From Bidens hawaiensis (lineage: Eukaryota; Streptophyta; Magnoliopsida; Asterales; Asteraceae), in contig JAIQDT010000188.1 in NCBI GenBank assembly GCA_021521415.1, positions 1,054,001-1,118,000 of the forward strand: a stretch of 64,000 bases of DNA, written 5' to 3'. Numbering within the stretch: position 1 is the first letter of the stretch; every line of letters begins with the position of its first letter. The notes under the pieces were generated by a model. That model was not told the origin of the DNA. It saw only the letters and a program-made list of their open reading frames with translations, and searched no databases. A program made the translations under genes and the position numbers. Below, piece after piece: positions 1 through 12,905 of the stretch.

Positions 1-1040
1 GAACCGGATCTTATAAATTTAATGTGAATTATTGGGTATAGCTTGAACTCCAATTGACATAAACTCCATCTTAAAAAAATATAAAAAGGTTTTCTAATAT
101 TGTAAGGGAGAGACCAAAGGGTAGCATATGATTCACCGTTAATTTATACAAGTCATTCTTTTCTATAAACGATACAAAAATTTAATTTTCTCTTCTTCGC
201 ATCATCGTTTTCCACATACTAGTTTTACATACAAATTAGTAATCCAAAATCGTTTTTACTTTGTAGCGGAAGTTAATATTTTGAAGGACAATGAGTTGAT
301 AAGTGTTGACATTGTATATTTGGATACTTGTTTTAGTGTGCATCTATAATCCACATCAACTACACTAAAGAACAAAGTTTTCTGGTTACATCTAATATAA
401 AGAAAGATACTTTGTATTGTAGTGAAAATCGTACAACTGATATGTATAGTACAATCATTAACATAGAAAGAAACTTTTCATGCCTAAAGAAAGCTTTATA
501 TATTGTCCCATAAACTGAGTTGTAATTTAGCCAAGTTTTCATAAAATATATGTTCGATATCATTGATGGCTTTTTAAGTTGAGGCCCGACTGCCCGAACA
601 ACAAATGTGCATCCTAATACGTATTTTTTAAATATTTTATCTGTGATTAATGTCTTGTTGAAGAATACTTAGAAGGCCAGATGTAACAAGTCATGCAAAT
701 AGTTAAAGTGAATGAATACTGAAAGTGACTGAATAATAGAAAGATAACAAAGTGAAAATGGATGTCATAATCTTAAGCAAATACTGGAGAGAAGTCAGGG
801 GACAGCATGAATATGTGAACAGCAATAGATGGCCCCATGCAAAATTTTGATTTAAAACAGTGTTCCCTACTGTGTAGATTTTCAATTACAATTACTATTT
901 TGCCACTGGAATATGCTGGTCCCACCAACTCCAAACCTATAAAGATTTACGAGAGGAAGAGACCCGTCCCAAATTATACATAACTTCAGTTCACTAGTTA
1001 AAGTTTTGTTGAGAACTCATGGTGGTTTTTCTTAATGCTT
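1..1040. other. AT-rich intergenic DNA, nothing recognised
   Basis: Only short chance reading frames occur here. I see no domain, splice pattern, repeat ends or RNA gene. Confidence 0.5.
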
Positions 1041-1044
1041 TATT

Positions 1045-1640
1045 TTATAGGGCAATTAGTAACCTAATTGAAATAAAATATTTTATAAGTGAGTTTGTTG
1101 GAATAATTAAAACTTTGTTATTATTATATAGAGTAATTCATTTTATTTGATTTAACTTTGTATTTTACTAAAGGAATTTCTTTATATAATAGCAAACAAG
1201 TTTTAAAATTGTTTCAATTAGGTCACTTATAAAATATTTTGTTAAAATCAGGTCGTTAAAGTTTCTTTTGTGTTCTAATCCTGAGAAAAATATAAAAAAT
1301 TAGTAAAAGCTGAGAAAAATAATTTTTAAATTGCAAAAAAAAATTTGGAAAATTGAAAAAAAAAATCTAAAAAATTGCAAACCTGAATTTTTTTTGTTTC
1401 AATTTGTCACAGTTTTTTTTTTCTCAATTTATTTTGTCAAATTTAAAAAAGAAATATTTTGCAATGTCAAACTATATAAAAATTTAAAAAAAAAACAACA
1501 TAACCTACTATACAGGTAAAATATCTAATATTATAACAAAAAGGAAACTTTAGTGACCTGATCGGAACAAAACATTTTATAAGTGACATGAATGGAACAA
1601 TTTCGAAACTTGATTACTATTCTACAGAGTAATCCCTAAA
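1045..1640. repeat. MITE-like AT-rich repeat with inverted ends
   Basis: A motif around TTATAAAATATTTTGTT (or its complement), followed by a TCAGGTC/GACCTGA block, occurs near 1075, 1230 and 1565. The first copy is in opposite orientation to the last. Left and right ends can be roughly aligned as an inverted repeat starting (T)TAGGG. This is compatible with a decayed non-autonomous DNA element; superfamily not assignable. Confidence 0.4.
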
Positions 1641-3470
1641 TAAAAAAAAGATATTGCATATTAAAATTAATATTCCCTACGCATTTCATGTTTTGAAAAC
1701 GATTCATACCGTCTTTAATGACAACTTTCAAAAAGGACTCCTTGTCAATATAATAAATGCAAGCATCATTTATATAATCGTCACATATCTGATTACGCAA
1801 AACCGTCTATCTGTGGTCTATTATTGGCCCATTTATATTTTTTGTTAGCAATATTTATAGTTTTTTTAAAGCCTTTTATATTTTATAAAAAATATTTATT
1901 TAAAAAAGTTTTAAATAAGTTTTTCATAATCAGTGGGTTCAAATATTTCTTAAAAAAGGATGTTGGGTTCGCTCGCCAATAAAGAATGAATTCGCACATT
2001 AATATGTACCTATTGGTTATATGTAAAACCGAACAAAAAACCGGATTCGGCTTAACCCAGTGGATACTATCTATGTGTCTACGGCACTCGAATTGGTAGA
2101 GTTGGTTTTTAAAAAAGAAAGTTTTTATTTCTCATCTATGTTTTTATATATGTTTCTAAAAAAGTATTTACAACTGTATTAACTTGTTTAATATAAAACA
2201 CAGATTAATTAAAAGTGCCATAATAATTTTCTTATTTATTGTTATTGATCCAAATGTTAGTATCTATTCACGTCAAATTATAATTTATATATATACATTT
2301 TCAGGGGTCGGTAGGCTAGAGTAGTTGTACAACATGCTTGTGTTTTTATACATCATCTTCCATTCGTGTTCTTACTTTAACAAATCCACATACCACATCA
2401 TTGGACCATAATTTCTACACACCCTCTCTCTTCTTTTATGCATCACCCCTAGCTCCTTCACCACTGTCATCACTCATCTCTCAATATCGGCTGCTGGTAT
2501 GTGACAACGATATCGTCGGTTTCTGTTTAGGAACAGTAAGCGACAACGATTGTTTAAGGCGGTGCAGGAGGTTCGACGTTGATGTGGTGCTTTCTCCATG
2601 GCTCTGATTTACACTGTTTCCGGTTTCAGTATCCCCTTATCTCTTATCTCTGTTTGTAAGTCGTTGATGTTGGTGTTGGTTTCTCTCTTTCCGACCGCCC
2701 ACGACGTCTATGTATTGTTACAAGCTTAAACTGATGGGCCATTTGAGGCATGTAATTTAAAACATTAATGATTCTTTTATGATTGTTTATGCCTGATGTT
2801 TATTGAATTTAGATCAGTAACAACTAACAATTGTTCCTCTGATTTTTGAATCAAACGTTGGGTACTTGAACCTAGGAGATATCATTTGTTGCAATTAGAT
2901 TGAAATCGTCCTGTTTAAATTGTTAATGGTTGTACATAGATTCCTTTAATTATAGTTTAAGGGTTTTAAGGAGTGTTTGGGATTTGCTTATTTTACCATT
3001 ATTTTAAACCATGATGGTTTCCTGAACTTTATTGATAACATTTGGGTTTAAAGGGTTAATTAGCGTTTAACCCGTTGATTATGTAAACATGTGATGGTTC
3101 TCTTAAGCTTTGCGTCTTAGCAAACCTGCATATATATTTTTGTATTGTAATTTAATCGACACCATCTAAAATGCTAATTAGGCATATCTATGTAACTACC
3201 CTGCACTAATGTTAATTATGCAGCCCACATACACAAATGGGCATTATGTGAAATGTCTAGACTAACTGCTTTATATCAACCAACAAAAAATCTCATGCTA
3301 ACCTTCCTAAACATACGAAAACACGCGGCGGGTGAACCAACTAGTTTCTATACAATTACAAATGAGAGAATTTTAATAGCATACAAAAATTAGATATTAA
3401 AAAAAACAGCCGCAAGGAAAACTTTTTTTTAACCAAATCATCTTCACTTAAAAAACACACATAAACACGT
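1641..3470. other. Intergenic DNA without a recognisable gene
   Basis: AT-rich spacer. A short open stretch at 2338-2607 is Ser/Leu/Pro-rich and matches nothing I know. The end near 3310-3345 (a GCGGCGGGTGAACC block next to ACTAGTT) looks like a worn transposon terminus, without a partner end that I could find. Confidence 0.4.
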
Positions 3471-3718
3471 ATCAGATTTTCACTAATCTTTCAAAACAAA
3501 TTTCGCTTATGACCCTACACGTCCTTACATTTGAACATATATTGGGCCACATAGCTTTTAAAATAGGTATGAATCTTAGACCATGGGTACTCGGCGAGTT
3601 ATACCGGCGTTTTGGGCCAAATATAACACGAAAATGGGCCCACTTTTCTTTTTTCCAGCGTTTTGTATATAACGCGAAAATGGCACCATTTTCAAGAAAA
3701 TATATCCGTTGGAAGGAG

Positions 3719-3782
3719 GAGGTGGAGGAGTAGGTGGCCGGAGATGATTTGACGGTGGCCGGAGATGATTTGACAGTGGCCT
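3719..3782. repeat. Short tandem direct repeat (about 24 bp)
   Basis: The unit GTGGCCGGAGATGATTTGAC is present twice in a row, followed by a partial third copy. It lies in a minus-strand reading frame (3472-3852) with the Ser/Thr/Pro repeat ATVKSSP, which I do not recognise and consider non-genic. Confidence 0.7.
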
Positions 3783-4011
3783 CTGTTGGTGGTGGTGACC
3801 AGTAAGGGTTTTGTTGGGTAGTGGTGATGTTGTGGTTGGATGTTGACGGCAAGTTGATGTTTTCCGGCGACTTTTCCGGCGAGTTAGATCAATGGATGGA
3901 AATGATGGAAGTTGGATGGAAGGGATAGATTGATTTTTGGTTTATTTAAAGTAATATTTATTTAATAAATATTATTATTATTTGATTATTTTTAATAAAA
4001 AACAAAAAAAT

Positions 4012-4142
4012 AGTGATTGGGCGCCACGTGGCGCAGAACGCCTAGGGGTGGGGCTTTATGACTACACCCTGTTTTTGTAAATAATCATAACTCTGACTGG
4101 GCGCCATGTGTCTTATAATGCCTGGTAGTGAGGCTTTTTGAC
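4012..4142. repeat. Diverged ~72-bp tandem pair with GGGCGCC core
   Basis: Two neighbouring blocks share TGGGCGCCA(C/T)GTG, then an AA(C/T)GCCT segment, then GGCTTT(A/T)TGACTAC. The first includes the palindrome GGCGCCACGTGGCGC. Probably part of a small mobile element; no ends defined. Confidence 0.5.
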
Positions 4143-4794
4143 TACTCATGTTCTTAGTAATCTAATTATTTTATATATTGGATACAATAATTTTTTCTAT
4201 ACGTAATTCATTTAAGTTATTTGGTTCAAACTAAATTTAGCTCATATATTTTGTTACTCATTAGCGTTTATAAGCCTTTTTATTTCGACTCGGTCGAATG
4301 ATTTAAATTCTAGTCCAATAAATTAGAATTTTAACTTCTAAACTTATATTTTGATGTTGAGGTTGTAGGGTAGTCTAATGATAATCAAGTGATCAATTCT
4401 AAGATTTCAAGACAATTGGAACAAGATTTCATAGATATGGATCCAGGCCTTGCTACTTGCTAGAGATAAAGAAAAGGCCTAAGGCCCAAAGGTGATGACT
4501 AAATTACAAATTACCATAGAAGAGTGGGCCCATTGGAATTGACAAATGATCGCCAGGACCACAATTACAGTGTCAGTTATCGATATCGACTACTGCCGGT
4601 CACTAATTGTTACAGGACCTAAAGGGCTAGATTATTGTGTTAGAATATATATCACACAACTGGGATTCACAAACTTTGGTTAAACTCTTTGAATAAGAGG
4701 GTAACAGTTGAGTAGATTTCTGATAGCATCAACCTAAAAGTTTAGGAACAATCATATGGATAAAAGAGCTCAATAGAGTCCTAACCTAGGCAGT

Positions 4795-5245
4795 TAATGC
4801 GGAAAAATATCGGATAACAGTTAAGGACCGATATTTGAGATATCGGTTGTCGCAGTGAGATATCGGTGGGAAATCGTTAATTTTAATATCATGCAAAATT
4901 CATATATATAGCAATTTAACACTAATAATTCAGTATACTCTCCTACCATGAATAAATTAACCTTTGCAAATTGCAAAGCACTAACAATCGTAGCAAAGTA
5001 AGAATTGATTAAGACTTGAAACACTAATATTGGACACTAAAAGTTGATAATTAAGACGTAAAACACTAATCTCGAGAGTATTGGTGATACATCGGTTAAA
5101 TATTAGTCCAATATCAGTCAAATATCGGTCAATATCATTGATATTATCCGTATCGATATTCTGAACCGATATTCTGATTTATATATCGCCAAGGACCGAT
5201 AACCGATATATCACTGATATATCGGTGATATATCGGCGATATCGA
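4795..5245. repeat. Repeat block rich in ATATCGG / CCGATAT
   Basis: Clusters of ATATCGGT and its complement occur at 4802-4875 and 5090-5245. AAGGACCGATA appears in both clusters as a direct repeat, and GATATATCGGTGATATATCGG-like palindromes end the block. It resembles a decayed foldback or MITE-type element. No coding potential. Confidence 0.5.
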
Positions 5246-5644
5246 CTGTACTCCTAACATCCATTTTTTTTCAAAATGTGTATAAAATTATAAATAATAA
5301 ATGAAGGTGTTGAAGTTATATAAGTGAATAAAAATGGATGCTTAGGTGAATGGAGCTAAGACTTTGTGTTGTCATTGAAGTCCGGTCCTGGATTCATCTT
5401 CTAATATTTCTAATATTGCTCTACCCGACGCTAACTACACATTAGATAAAACCCCTACTAAACCCACATGAGTCTTTTGTGGTTAAGGCAAAAAAAAAAA
5501 GGGCTTCGCTAGTTTTTTATATATACTTTCCTTTCAAATTTGTAAACTAATAATACATACAAAGAAATAAAAAAAATACATAAAAGTTGGTTTTTAATAT
5601 GCTTTTTAATAATAAATAAATAGATTTTCACCCTGGTGTATTGT

Positions 5645-6110
5645 GTCGGGACAATTGGTAAAACCTCAATGTTGAAATATGGGTATTAGTAAAACCCGAG
5701 CGTTATGTCAGTGAGTTGACACGAATTCAGTAAGTATCGTTTACGTTCGTTACGGCATAGACGCCATTGGTAAAACCTTAGCGTCCAAAAAGAAATATAT
5801 TCGTTAGATTAACATAAAAAAATAAATTATTTAAAACGAAGTTTGTTTTTTCGGTAAACCCGAGCGGTGGTAAAACCCAAGTGTTCTCGGTCTCGGGCAT
5901 TGAGGCGATAACTAGACACGAATTCGGCCGGTTTCGGCTACATTTGTTACAACACCGGAGCTTAAAAAAGGTAAGATATAAATTTTAGTGGACCAATAGG
6001 GTGGTGTCGGTCGGTAAACTTGGACGTTGGTAAAATCGAGCGTTGTCGGTCCTGGGCGTTGAGTCTATGCGAATTAGGTTGGTTTCCTTCTCGTAGACTC
6101 GTCGCGTTTT
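5645..6110. repeat. Degenerate tandem repeat (GGTAAAACCCGAGCG family)
   Basis: Roughly three units of 160-190 bp share the order GGTAAAACC, CCGAGCGTTGTCGG, GGGCGTTGAG, ACACGAATTC. They are more GC- and CpG-rich than their surroundings. No reading frame is conserved across units, so this is repeat DNA, not a gene. Confidence 0.5.
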
Positions 6111-6149
6111 GTTTTAGTTCCAGTTTGTAACGAAACCAACTGACTGCTG

Positions 6150-7667
6150 ATTCTTTGAACTGTGCATTAAATGTTTGGTGCCCAGTTGGCTAGGGGTGTA
6201 CGCGTAAGGGTTTGCTTGGCTGGGGGCGTCGCAGGTTCGAGCCTCCCCCAGCCCGAAATTTTAGTTTATTTTTTTTTTAATTCATTTTTTGTTTTACATA
6301 AATCACTTTAATTATATTACTAATATTATAAATATAATAGTAAATCAATGTTTTTACAAAACCGATATTTAAACTAGCCGTTTTCTGAACCTTGTTAAAA
6401 ACCATATATATGTATATATATTTGTGTGTGTGTGTATGTATGTATGAATAGGTATTAAGTATAAAAAATTGATTTTAATAAGATTTTAATCTAAATTATA
6501 TATGTAATATAATCTTATTAATTGGCGTATTAAAAATTTAGTTTAAATATTTTATAAATTATCTGACTTTATATAAATATTATTATTTATTATTTATCCT
6601 TTATTATTTACAATACTAATATAAAAGATATATTTATTAATAATATATATATATATATATATATATAATTATTAAATGCATTTTTAATTTTAGGGAAAGC
6701 AAATCTCTTTTTATAATCCACCCAAAGTTTTATAAATATTTATTTGAGTATTTATATGTATTTCATATAATTAAATCATATTATTTACAATAAAGCTTTG
6801 TTAATAAATGTAATAATAAATTAAAGAAATAAATAACTTTCGCAAGAACCCATTAGATCATTAAATCCCGAACCTCTATCTAGTTTTAGATTCGTTGTTG
6901 AATTCATATTTATATTTCCGCAAATATTCTTTATTAGGCTATCTCGTCAGAGCTTGATCTACCTTTATCTTTCTTGTTGAATCATTATCTCTTGCTTAAT
7001 TGCTAAGTTGGGTATCTCACTTCCCTTTTTAACTCATTTTTACTGTTTTGGGAACATATGTGTTCGTAGATATTTTATTACTATATATTACTCAACTTGC
7101 AACTGTTAGTCATGTGTGTTTAACAATTTATGCCTAACGTGTTATATGCTTACTTGAATACATTTCGGAGAGGTCCAACATATTCTCATACTAGTATGAT
7201 CATACGCCCGTCGTGTTAACCATAGTCCAGTTCATCTGGCATCAAGCTTACCGACAACATATTTACTTGCTCTTTTAGTTAAATTGAGTATCTCATTTGA
7301 CACCATTTGCACTTTTATTTATTATTATATATTCATGAAATTTGGTGTTTTACTCACTCAACCTAGTGTTGACAAAACCTATTTGTATTTTTAACCCATA
7401 TGCAGGTCATCGTGTGATGTGATTCTCAAGCTTGTTTTGAAAAAAACTTAGGTTTGCATGCTAGAGAAGAAGATACAAGATTAGAATTTATATTTTATTT
7501 GACTTGTTTTATTTATGGAAATTTTGTATTTGTCTATTTGAACTTTGTTGGATTATTTGAAATTGATTAATAGATATTATCATTATAAGTATTGCATGAT
7601 AATACCTTGAGAGCTGTGAGCAATCAGCTCACGCCCCGACATTTCCGTCGTAGGTTGGGGTGTGACA
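6150..7667 (-). mobile_element. Degraded LTR related to the solo LTR at 12906
   Basis: The right end reads GGTTGGGGTGTGACA, the complement of the TGTCACACCCCAACC start of the solo LTR at 12906-15164. About 60 bp inward both share the segment around CTCACGCCCCGACATTTCCG. Further matches include the TCGGAGAGGTCCAA block (7169) and a tRNA-like box (6178-6250). The left end and target duplication are not visible. Confidence 0.7.
6642..6667. repeat. (TA)n microsatellite
   Basis: About 13 uninterrupted TA units inside the degraded LTR. Confidence 0.9.
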
Positions 7668-7787
7668 ATGTGCAAGTCTAGCATATCTAGTATAATCCAC
7701 TCATCCCATGGCAGTTTGGGTTAGTCTCAGCCTTATACCTCTATAATGGATAATTTTCATGGTTCTTATGGATTTGCCATATGTTTC

Positions 7788-8915
7788 TGGTACTAGACTG
7801 TCGCTATCTAGTAAAAAACAATAATATTCAAGTTCCTAATCACCTTAAGTAAGCAAGGGTGTCGAACCACGAGGAGTATGTGCTCAGTGTAACGTGTAAT
7901 CAATTAGCTTATGAAGTAAAGAGTTATGAGTGTTGATCACACTAGCAAAAGATTGGTTTTAATATTAAACAAATAAACTGAACAAAGTTTAATCAATAAA
8001 CAAAGACAAACACACTTGGGGTTCAAGCAAGTAAACAAACAGTTCTCTCACCTTCACTTAACAGATTAATTGTCAAAGGTCAAATCAGATTGATTAACTA
8101 GTTAAACCTTAGGCATCAATAATCGCTAACACATGACACTGGTTATCAAACAGTCCCTGCCAGTGTGACTCAATTAAGGGCAATTGTATGATTCATCATA
8201 TTCAAACTAGTCAAAATAACCCTATAAGCAATTATCATAACATCTAGAAAAATAATCGTTCTAATCGAAATAAACCTAAACCGACTGAGTGCATAGTAAT
8301 ACCAAACATCAATACTCATAGATTAATCAATAACAATTACAAATCATTCGTTCTTAACACATGAGAAAAAGTGTAAATTACAGCATCCTACATCTCGAGA
8401 GTGATTCGAGGAGACTAGTCTCTCATAGTGATGATTTGGTTTTTACTTGATGTTTGGTAGACCATGAATATGGATTGAAAGAGGATGAACATAAATATGG
8501 CGTGACCTTGCTACTGCCATGAACCTCCTGCCCTAGGCTGATGGTTGTGTTTTCCGAAGAAAAATCCTTTTTTTCAAACCTTCGCACTCTTTTTTGTTTT
8601 ATGCCTCCATGTGAAGCAAAAGTCCGGCCCACATAGAGCCTAAGCTAATTATATGTAGTTAAAGAACACTGACACATATTATGATATTATTATCCATGCA
8701 ATTCAACTTTCCGTTTAATTCTTTTCTTTAGGTCGAACCTAAACCTAAGTCTACTGCTCCATATTTCATTTACTAATAAACAAACGTTTTACTATAGCCA
8801 ATTTGACTTTGCATCTATATCCAACGTGACCGAAAATGTATCTTATGAACTCGTCCTCAGACTCCAAAGCATGCTCCAAAATACTTCCAAGTAATATCTT
8901 TAGCGTCCAATGACC
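7788..8915 (-). mobile_element. Truncated LTR of the element B family
   Basis: Starts with TGGTACTAGACTGTCGCTAT and follows the element B LTR collinearly for about 1.1 kb, including the GTTAAACCTTAGGCATCAAT block at 8104 that reappears at 9233. It stops at AATGACC, where the next LTR copy begins, so the U3 end is missing. It is more diverged than the neighbouring copy. Confidence 0.7.
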
Positions 8916-10071
8916 TGATGAAGCTAGATTGTCGCTATCTAGTAAAAAACAATAAAATCAAGTTCCTAATCACCTAAGCAAGCTAGGGTAAGTAGGGTGT
9001 TGAACACAAGGAGTATGTGGTCAATGTAAATGTGTAACTAATTTATAATATTATGAAGTAATAAGTTTTAGTGCTGATCACACAAGAAAAATAAGAATGA
9101 TTTTAATACTGATTAAACAATATCACAATTCAAGCAATTAACAAAAGTGAATCATCCACGGGGTTCATGAATGTAATTTTTAACATTTTGTCATGCAACC
9201 TAACTGATTATTTATCAAAGACTGATTAACGAGTTAAACCTTAGGCATCAATAATCGCTAACACACGACACTGGTTATCAAACGGTCCTTGCCAGTATGA
9301 CTCAACTAAGGGCAATTGTATGCTTTGTTGTATTCAATCTAGTTAAGTCAACCCTACGAGCAATTACTATAGCAACTAGCAAACTAATCGTTCTGATCAA
9401 CATAAACCTAAACTGATTGAATGCACATCAATACTAAATACCAATACTCATAGACCAATCAACGATAATTACAAATTGTATGTTCTTGGTTACATTAAAA
9501 ACTGAATAAAATACAAACTTTACATCCTGGGAATGAATCAGATAGATTAGCCGATCCTCGACATCATGGAATCTTCAGTTATGATGATATGGAACATAAA
9601 TATGGTCTCGGTATGATCTGGAATGATAAAATCGCCCTTTATAAGCTCTGGAAACTGCCTGGAACTGGTTATGGAATGATAGGGTCGACTTAGGATGAAA
9701 AAAATAAACCCCTAACTTTCCCGTCTTCGTAACCCATCGCGATACGTGATGGGATCTTCTGTGGTCCTTCGCGTATCGATGGACCATGGTCAACATTATT
9801 TTTAATCCCATCGCGATACGCGATGGGTCTTCAGGCCTGCCCATCGCGTATCGCGATGGGCCTTCTCATAAGAAAATATATATTATTTCTCTCGTCTTGC
9901 GTGTTGGACATCTCGGGTCTTTATCTCGTGCATTAACATGTCCAAATTAAGTACTTTAACGTCTATGACCTGAAATACAACAAACACGTATGAAGTATCG
10001 AAGTTCCCACAATAAACTGTTAAAACTAGTAGATAAACGAACTAAAGTATATACAAATTAACCAACCATCA
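8916..10071 (-). mobile_element. 3' LTR of element B (Athila-like gypsy)
   Basis: Read on the minus strand the LTR starts TGATGGTTGG at 10071, directly after a polypurine tract, and ends at 8916. The same start and end sequences recur in the 5' LTR at 32568-32940. Between about 9735 and 9865 it holds a cluster of CCATCGCGATACGCGATGG palindromes. No 5-bp target duplication matches the flank of the 5' LTR. Confidence 0.8.
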
Positions 10072-10090
10072 CATCCCCACACTTATCTTT
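10072..10090 (-). promoter_or_regulatory. Polypurine tract of element B
   Basis: On the minus strand AAGTGTGGGGATG stands immediately before the TG of the 3' LTR. It is the expected primer site for plus-strand DNA synthesis and matches the tract of element A at 24147-24160. Similar internal AGTGTGGGG tracts lie near 11315 and 17320. Confidence 0.75.
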
Positions 10091-12100
10091 TGCTTGCCCT
10101 CAAGCAAACTCTAAAGTAAACATTAACCTCCATCATAGGTATGTGAATAATCACCATTAATACTAGTAAGGTTTAAGGTCATACCCAGTTTCCCAGACTG
10201 ACACTTTCTAGATTGACATCCAACAATTAAGGTTAAATGATGCTATAAAAACAATAGCCGCTCAGACGAGTGTATTTTGTTTCCGGTTAAGGCATACATG
10301 TTCATACCCCTCACACTATCAACACTCCTCTCGGTTTAATATCTGGACTAGGAAAAGATGTGCCAGTATATTTCTCTACCCTCAAATACCAAATATGAGT
10401 CACAACTTAATAAGCTTGCATGCAAGTCTTATCTCCACCCATTACCCACCGGTTGCATAAAGACTCGGACTAAGATTTTGCTGAGGCTTAGGTTTGGGTG
10501 CGGATTAGGCATATTTAGTGACTAAGATGGATGAAACCCAGTTTAACAAATACATACAAAACTAATAAAAAAACAAACAAACTGTTAATTACATAACTGA
10601 ATATAAACATATTTCTTTTTGACTTTTTACTGGATTTATTTTGAGCAACTAATAAACAATACACTGAAATAAAAATTACAACTCTGACAATCACATATTT
10701 ACAACTCTTTTGAGTATATACAACTCGATAAAGAACTGGATTTCATCACACAGGGTTAAAATAAAATGAATGCCAAGGCTGAAATGGTGTGTAATGTTCG
10801 GTTTAGCAAATAAAAAGGAATAAGGTCCAAATGGGCTCATAGGGGGATAATGTTGGGCAAGGGGTTTTATTTAGTGGGGGAAAGATGTATGTACGGGTTT
10901 TCTAAAGTCCTAATATCCATACATGTGGTGGTATTAAGATCTCGATAAGCATATGACAAGCAAGTTCTAATTCTGTAAAACATACCGGTTTCCCTCAATA
11001 AATGATAAGACATGTTTTATTTTTATTATATAATACGTGTATTAAGTATAGGGGGCATCTCTCAATAAGTCAGGAATTATGAGCTGCCGATATGAAACAT
11101 GTGTACACGTCCCCTTGACTCGTTATCCCCACCAAAACAACCTCATTTTCAACTTCTCTTTTTGAAAACAATTTCTAGTAAAACTTTCGAGAAGCTGAAA
11201 AACCAATCATGACCAGAAACCTATAACTTGGTATTAATGACAATAATTAACAGTTAATAACTTTGGTTTCCGAACACTCTTCGAGATACTATCGGGCTTT
11301 CAAATTTCCCCCATCCCCACACTTAAGGTTTACATTATCCTTAATGTGAAAATATTTAAACAATTAATGAACATTTGAGAGACGGGGTTGAAATTGACAG
11401 TTTAACAATTTAAAACCCGGGGCTATAATGTGATGGGTCTACTAGCAATTATACAATTACACTTATAAGATTCAAAATTAAAAAATAACAAAATAGATTT
11501 TGAAACTAAAATCACCTTATATAATGACAATGCACTGAAAAGATTGCGGCTCTTAAACTCTCGTAAACACTCGTGCACATTCGTCTCATTCACGTACCTA
11601 CCGAACAACCAAATCTGCAAAGTCTCGAGACCTGTAGAAGCAAGCTTCTCACAAGTGTAACATATAGGTCTTTTAAGAGTTATATAAAAATGATTTTTCT
11701 GTTAATTTTATCAAAAAATTAACTGAGCCAAATTAATTATATTAATAATAAATTTTGTTAAACTAACTAAAAATGTTAAAAGACCTAACTCACTTTCGTA
11801 GGAATCACGATTTCATTTAGAGTATGCAACAAGCCCTTTAAGTCCCCGGTAGTCCGGGTGGACGAGGGAGGTCTCATGAGGGTTTATAGCGAACTACACC
11901 CACAAAGTTCCAAATACAACACAATATACAATAAATCAAATACAACAGACATCAAACTAAGATATATATATAAATTACCCATCCGATTACCCATACAATT
12001 TTCCCACTATAATATTAATTTATACATACCACGACAATCAAAAACAAAATAAAGGGAAAATAAAACCAAAAATGTAAACGATAGTCTGCTGAAATTCAAG
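10091..12100 (-). mobile_element. 3' untranslated internal region of element B
   Basis: No frame of interest. The stretch lies between the Athila ORF1-like frame and the 3' LTR and contains an extra internal polypurine-like tract (around 11310-11325). Long 3' noncoding regions are usual in Athila and Tat elements. Confidence 0.6.
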
Positions 12101-12900
12101 CTACTCATCCATCTGAGCATCGCCACCGACATCGGGCTGCTCGGCATGCTCCGCAGGCTCTACGAGTGTAGGAGGAAGTGGTACATACAAGTGAGTGAAT
12201 AATAACTTGAAATAATCATCATGACGATCCAGATGGGCCCGTGTCTCCTCCTGCATCGCCAGCTGCTGCTGATATATCATCTGTAGTGTGACTGGTTGTT
12301 GCAGCCGCGGTGGCGGCTGGAGAAAGGGATACTGCTGCTGTGGTCGCATCATACGCGGGATCAGTACGTGTTTCTGATGTGTCGGGACTCCTTGCTGTAA
12401 TGCTACGGCAGCTGCTGATCCTGAAGGTGGTGGCACCTGTGGTCCATGTCTGACCGGGACGAGCGTCGGTGGATCATGTAAATCGCAAATCCCGGCCCTA
12501 CGGGCATCCCGGCCCTCCGGGCATCCTCCAACCCGAAAAATTCTATAAATGGGCCAGGCGTGAATTACTAAACAAGATATCTCTCGAACACCCCAAGAGT
12601 GTCTGTGATCCTAGTAATGTACGGCTCCAACGATAATTGGGCCGATACACCCAGTAAAGTCTGCCCTCTAGCAAAATATGTGAGGAACAACATCGCAATG
12701 TATGCCCCCCTCTCTATAATATTCGACAGGAGGCACAACAGATCTAGGTTGCTACACTTGTCGCGGCCAGAATGACGGCCGACGATAGTGTAAGCAACAA
12801 TCCGATGTATATAGCGATGGACGGGGTCCCTAATAGAGACGCCACCACTGAACTCGAGTGGGCCCCATCTGCGATATGCTCCCAAAACTGAGCTAACTGA
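12101..12900 (-). pseudogene. Athila ORF1-like ORF, C-terminal part (broken)
   Basis: The minus-strand frame at 12568-12918 carries a run RDPVHRYIHRIVAYTIVGRH and ends in an ITRITDTLGV segment, which fits the C-terminal region of the ATHILA ORF-1 family. The frame at 12744-12900 supplies the preceding QFWEHIADGAH part, so a frameshift lies near 12850. The tail frame 12101-12436 is Pro/Gln-rich with HLDRHDDYFKLLFTHLY near its end, typical of these ORFs. The order gag-pol then this ORF places it where Athila elements carry an env-like third frame; whether it is an envelope is not shown. The 5' half lies beyond the solo LTR at 15170-15848. Confidence 0.65.
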
Positions 12901-12905
12901 GCCTC

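Noticed and set aside
6178..6250. Possible tRNA gene (GGTTCGAGCC)
   Set aside because: No cloverleaf can be drawn; only the B-box-like core is present, and the segment recurs inside an LTR family.
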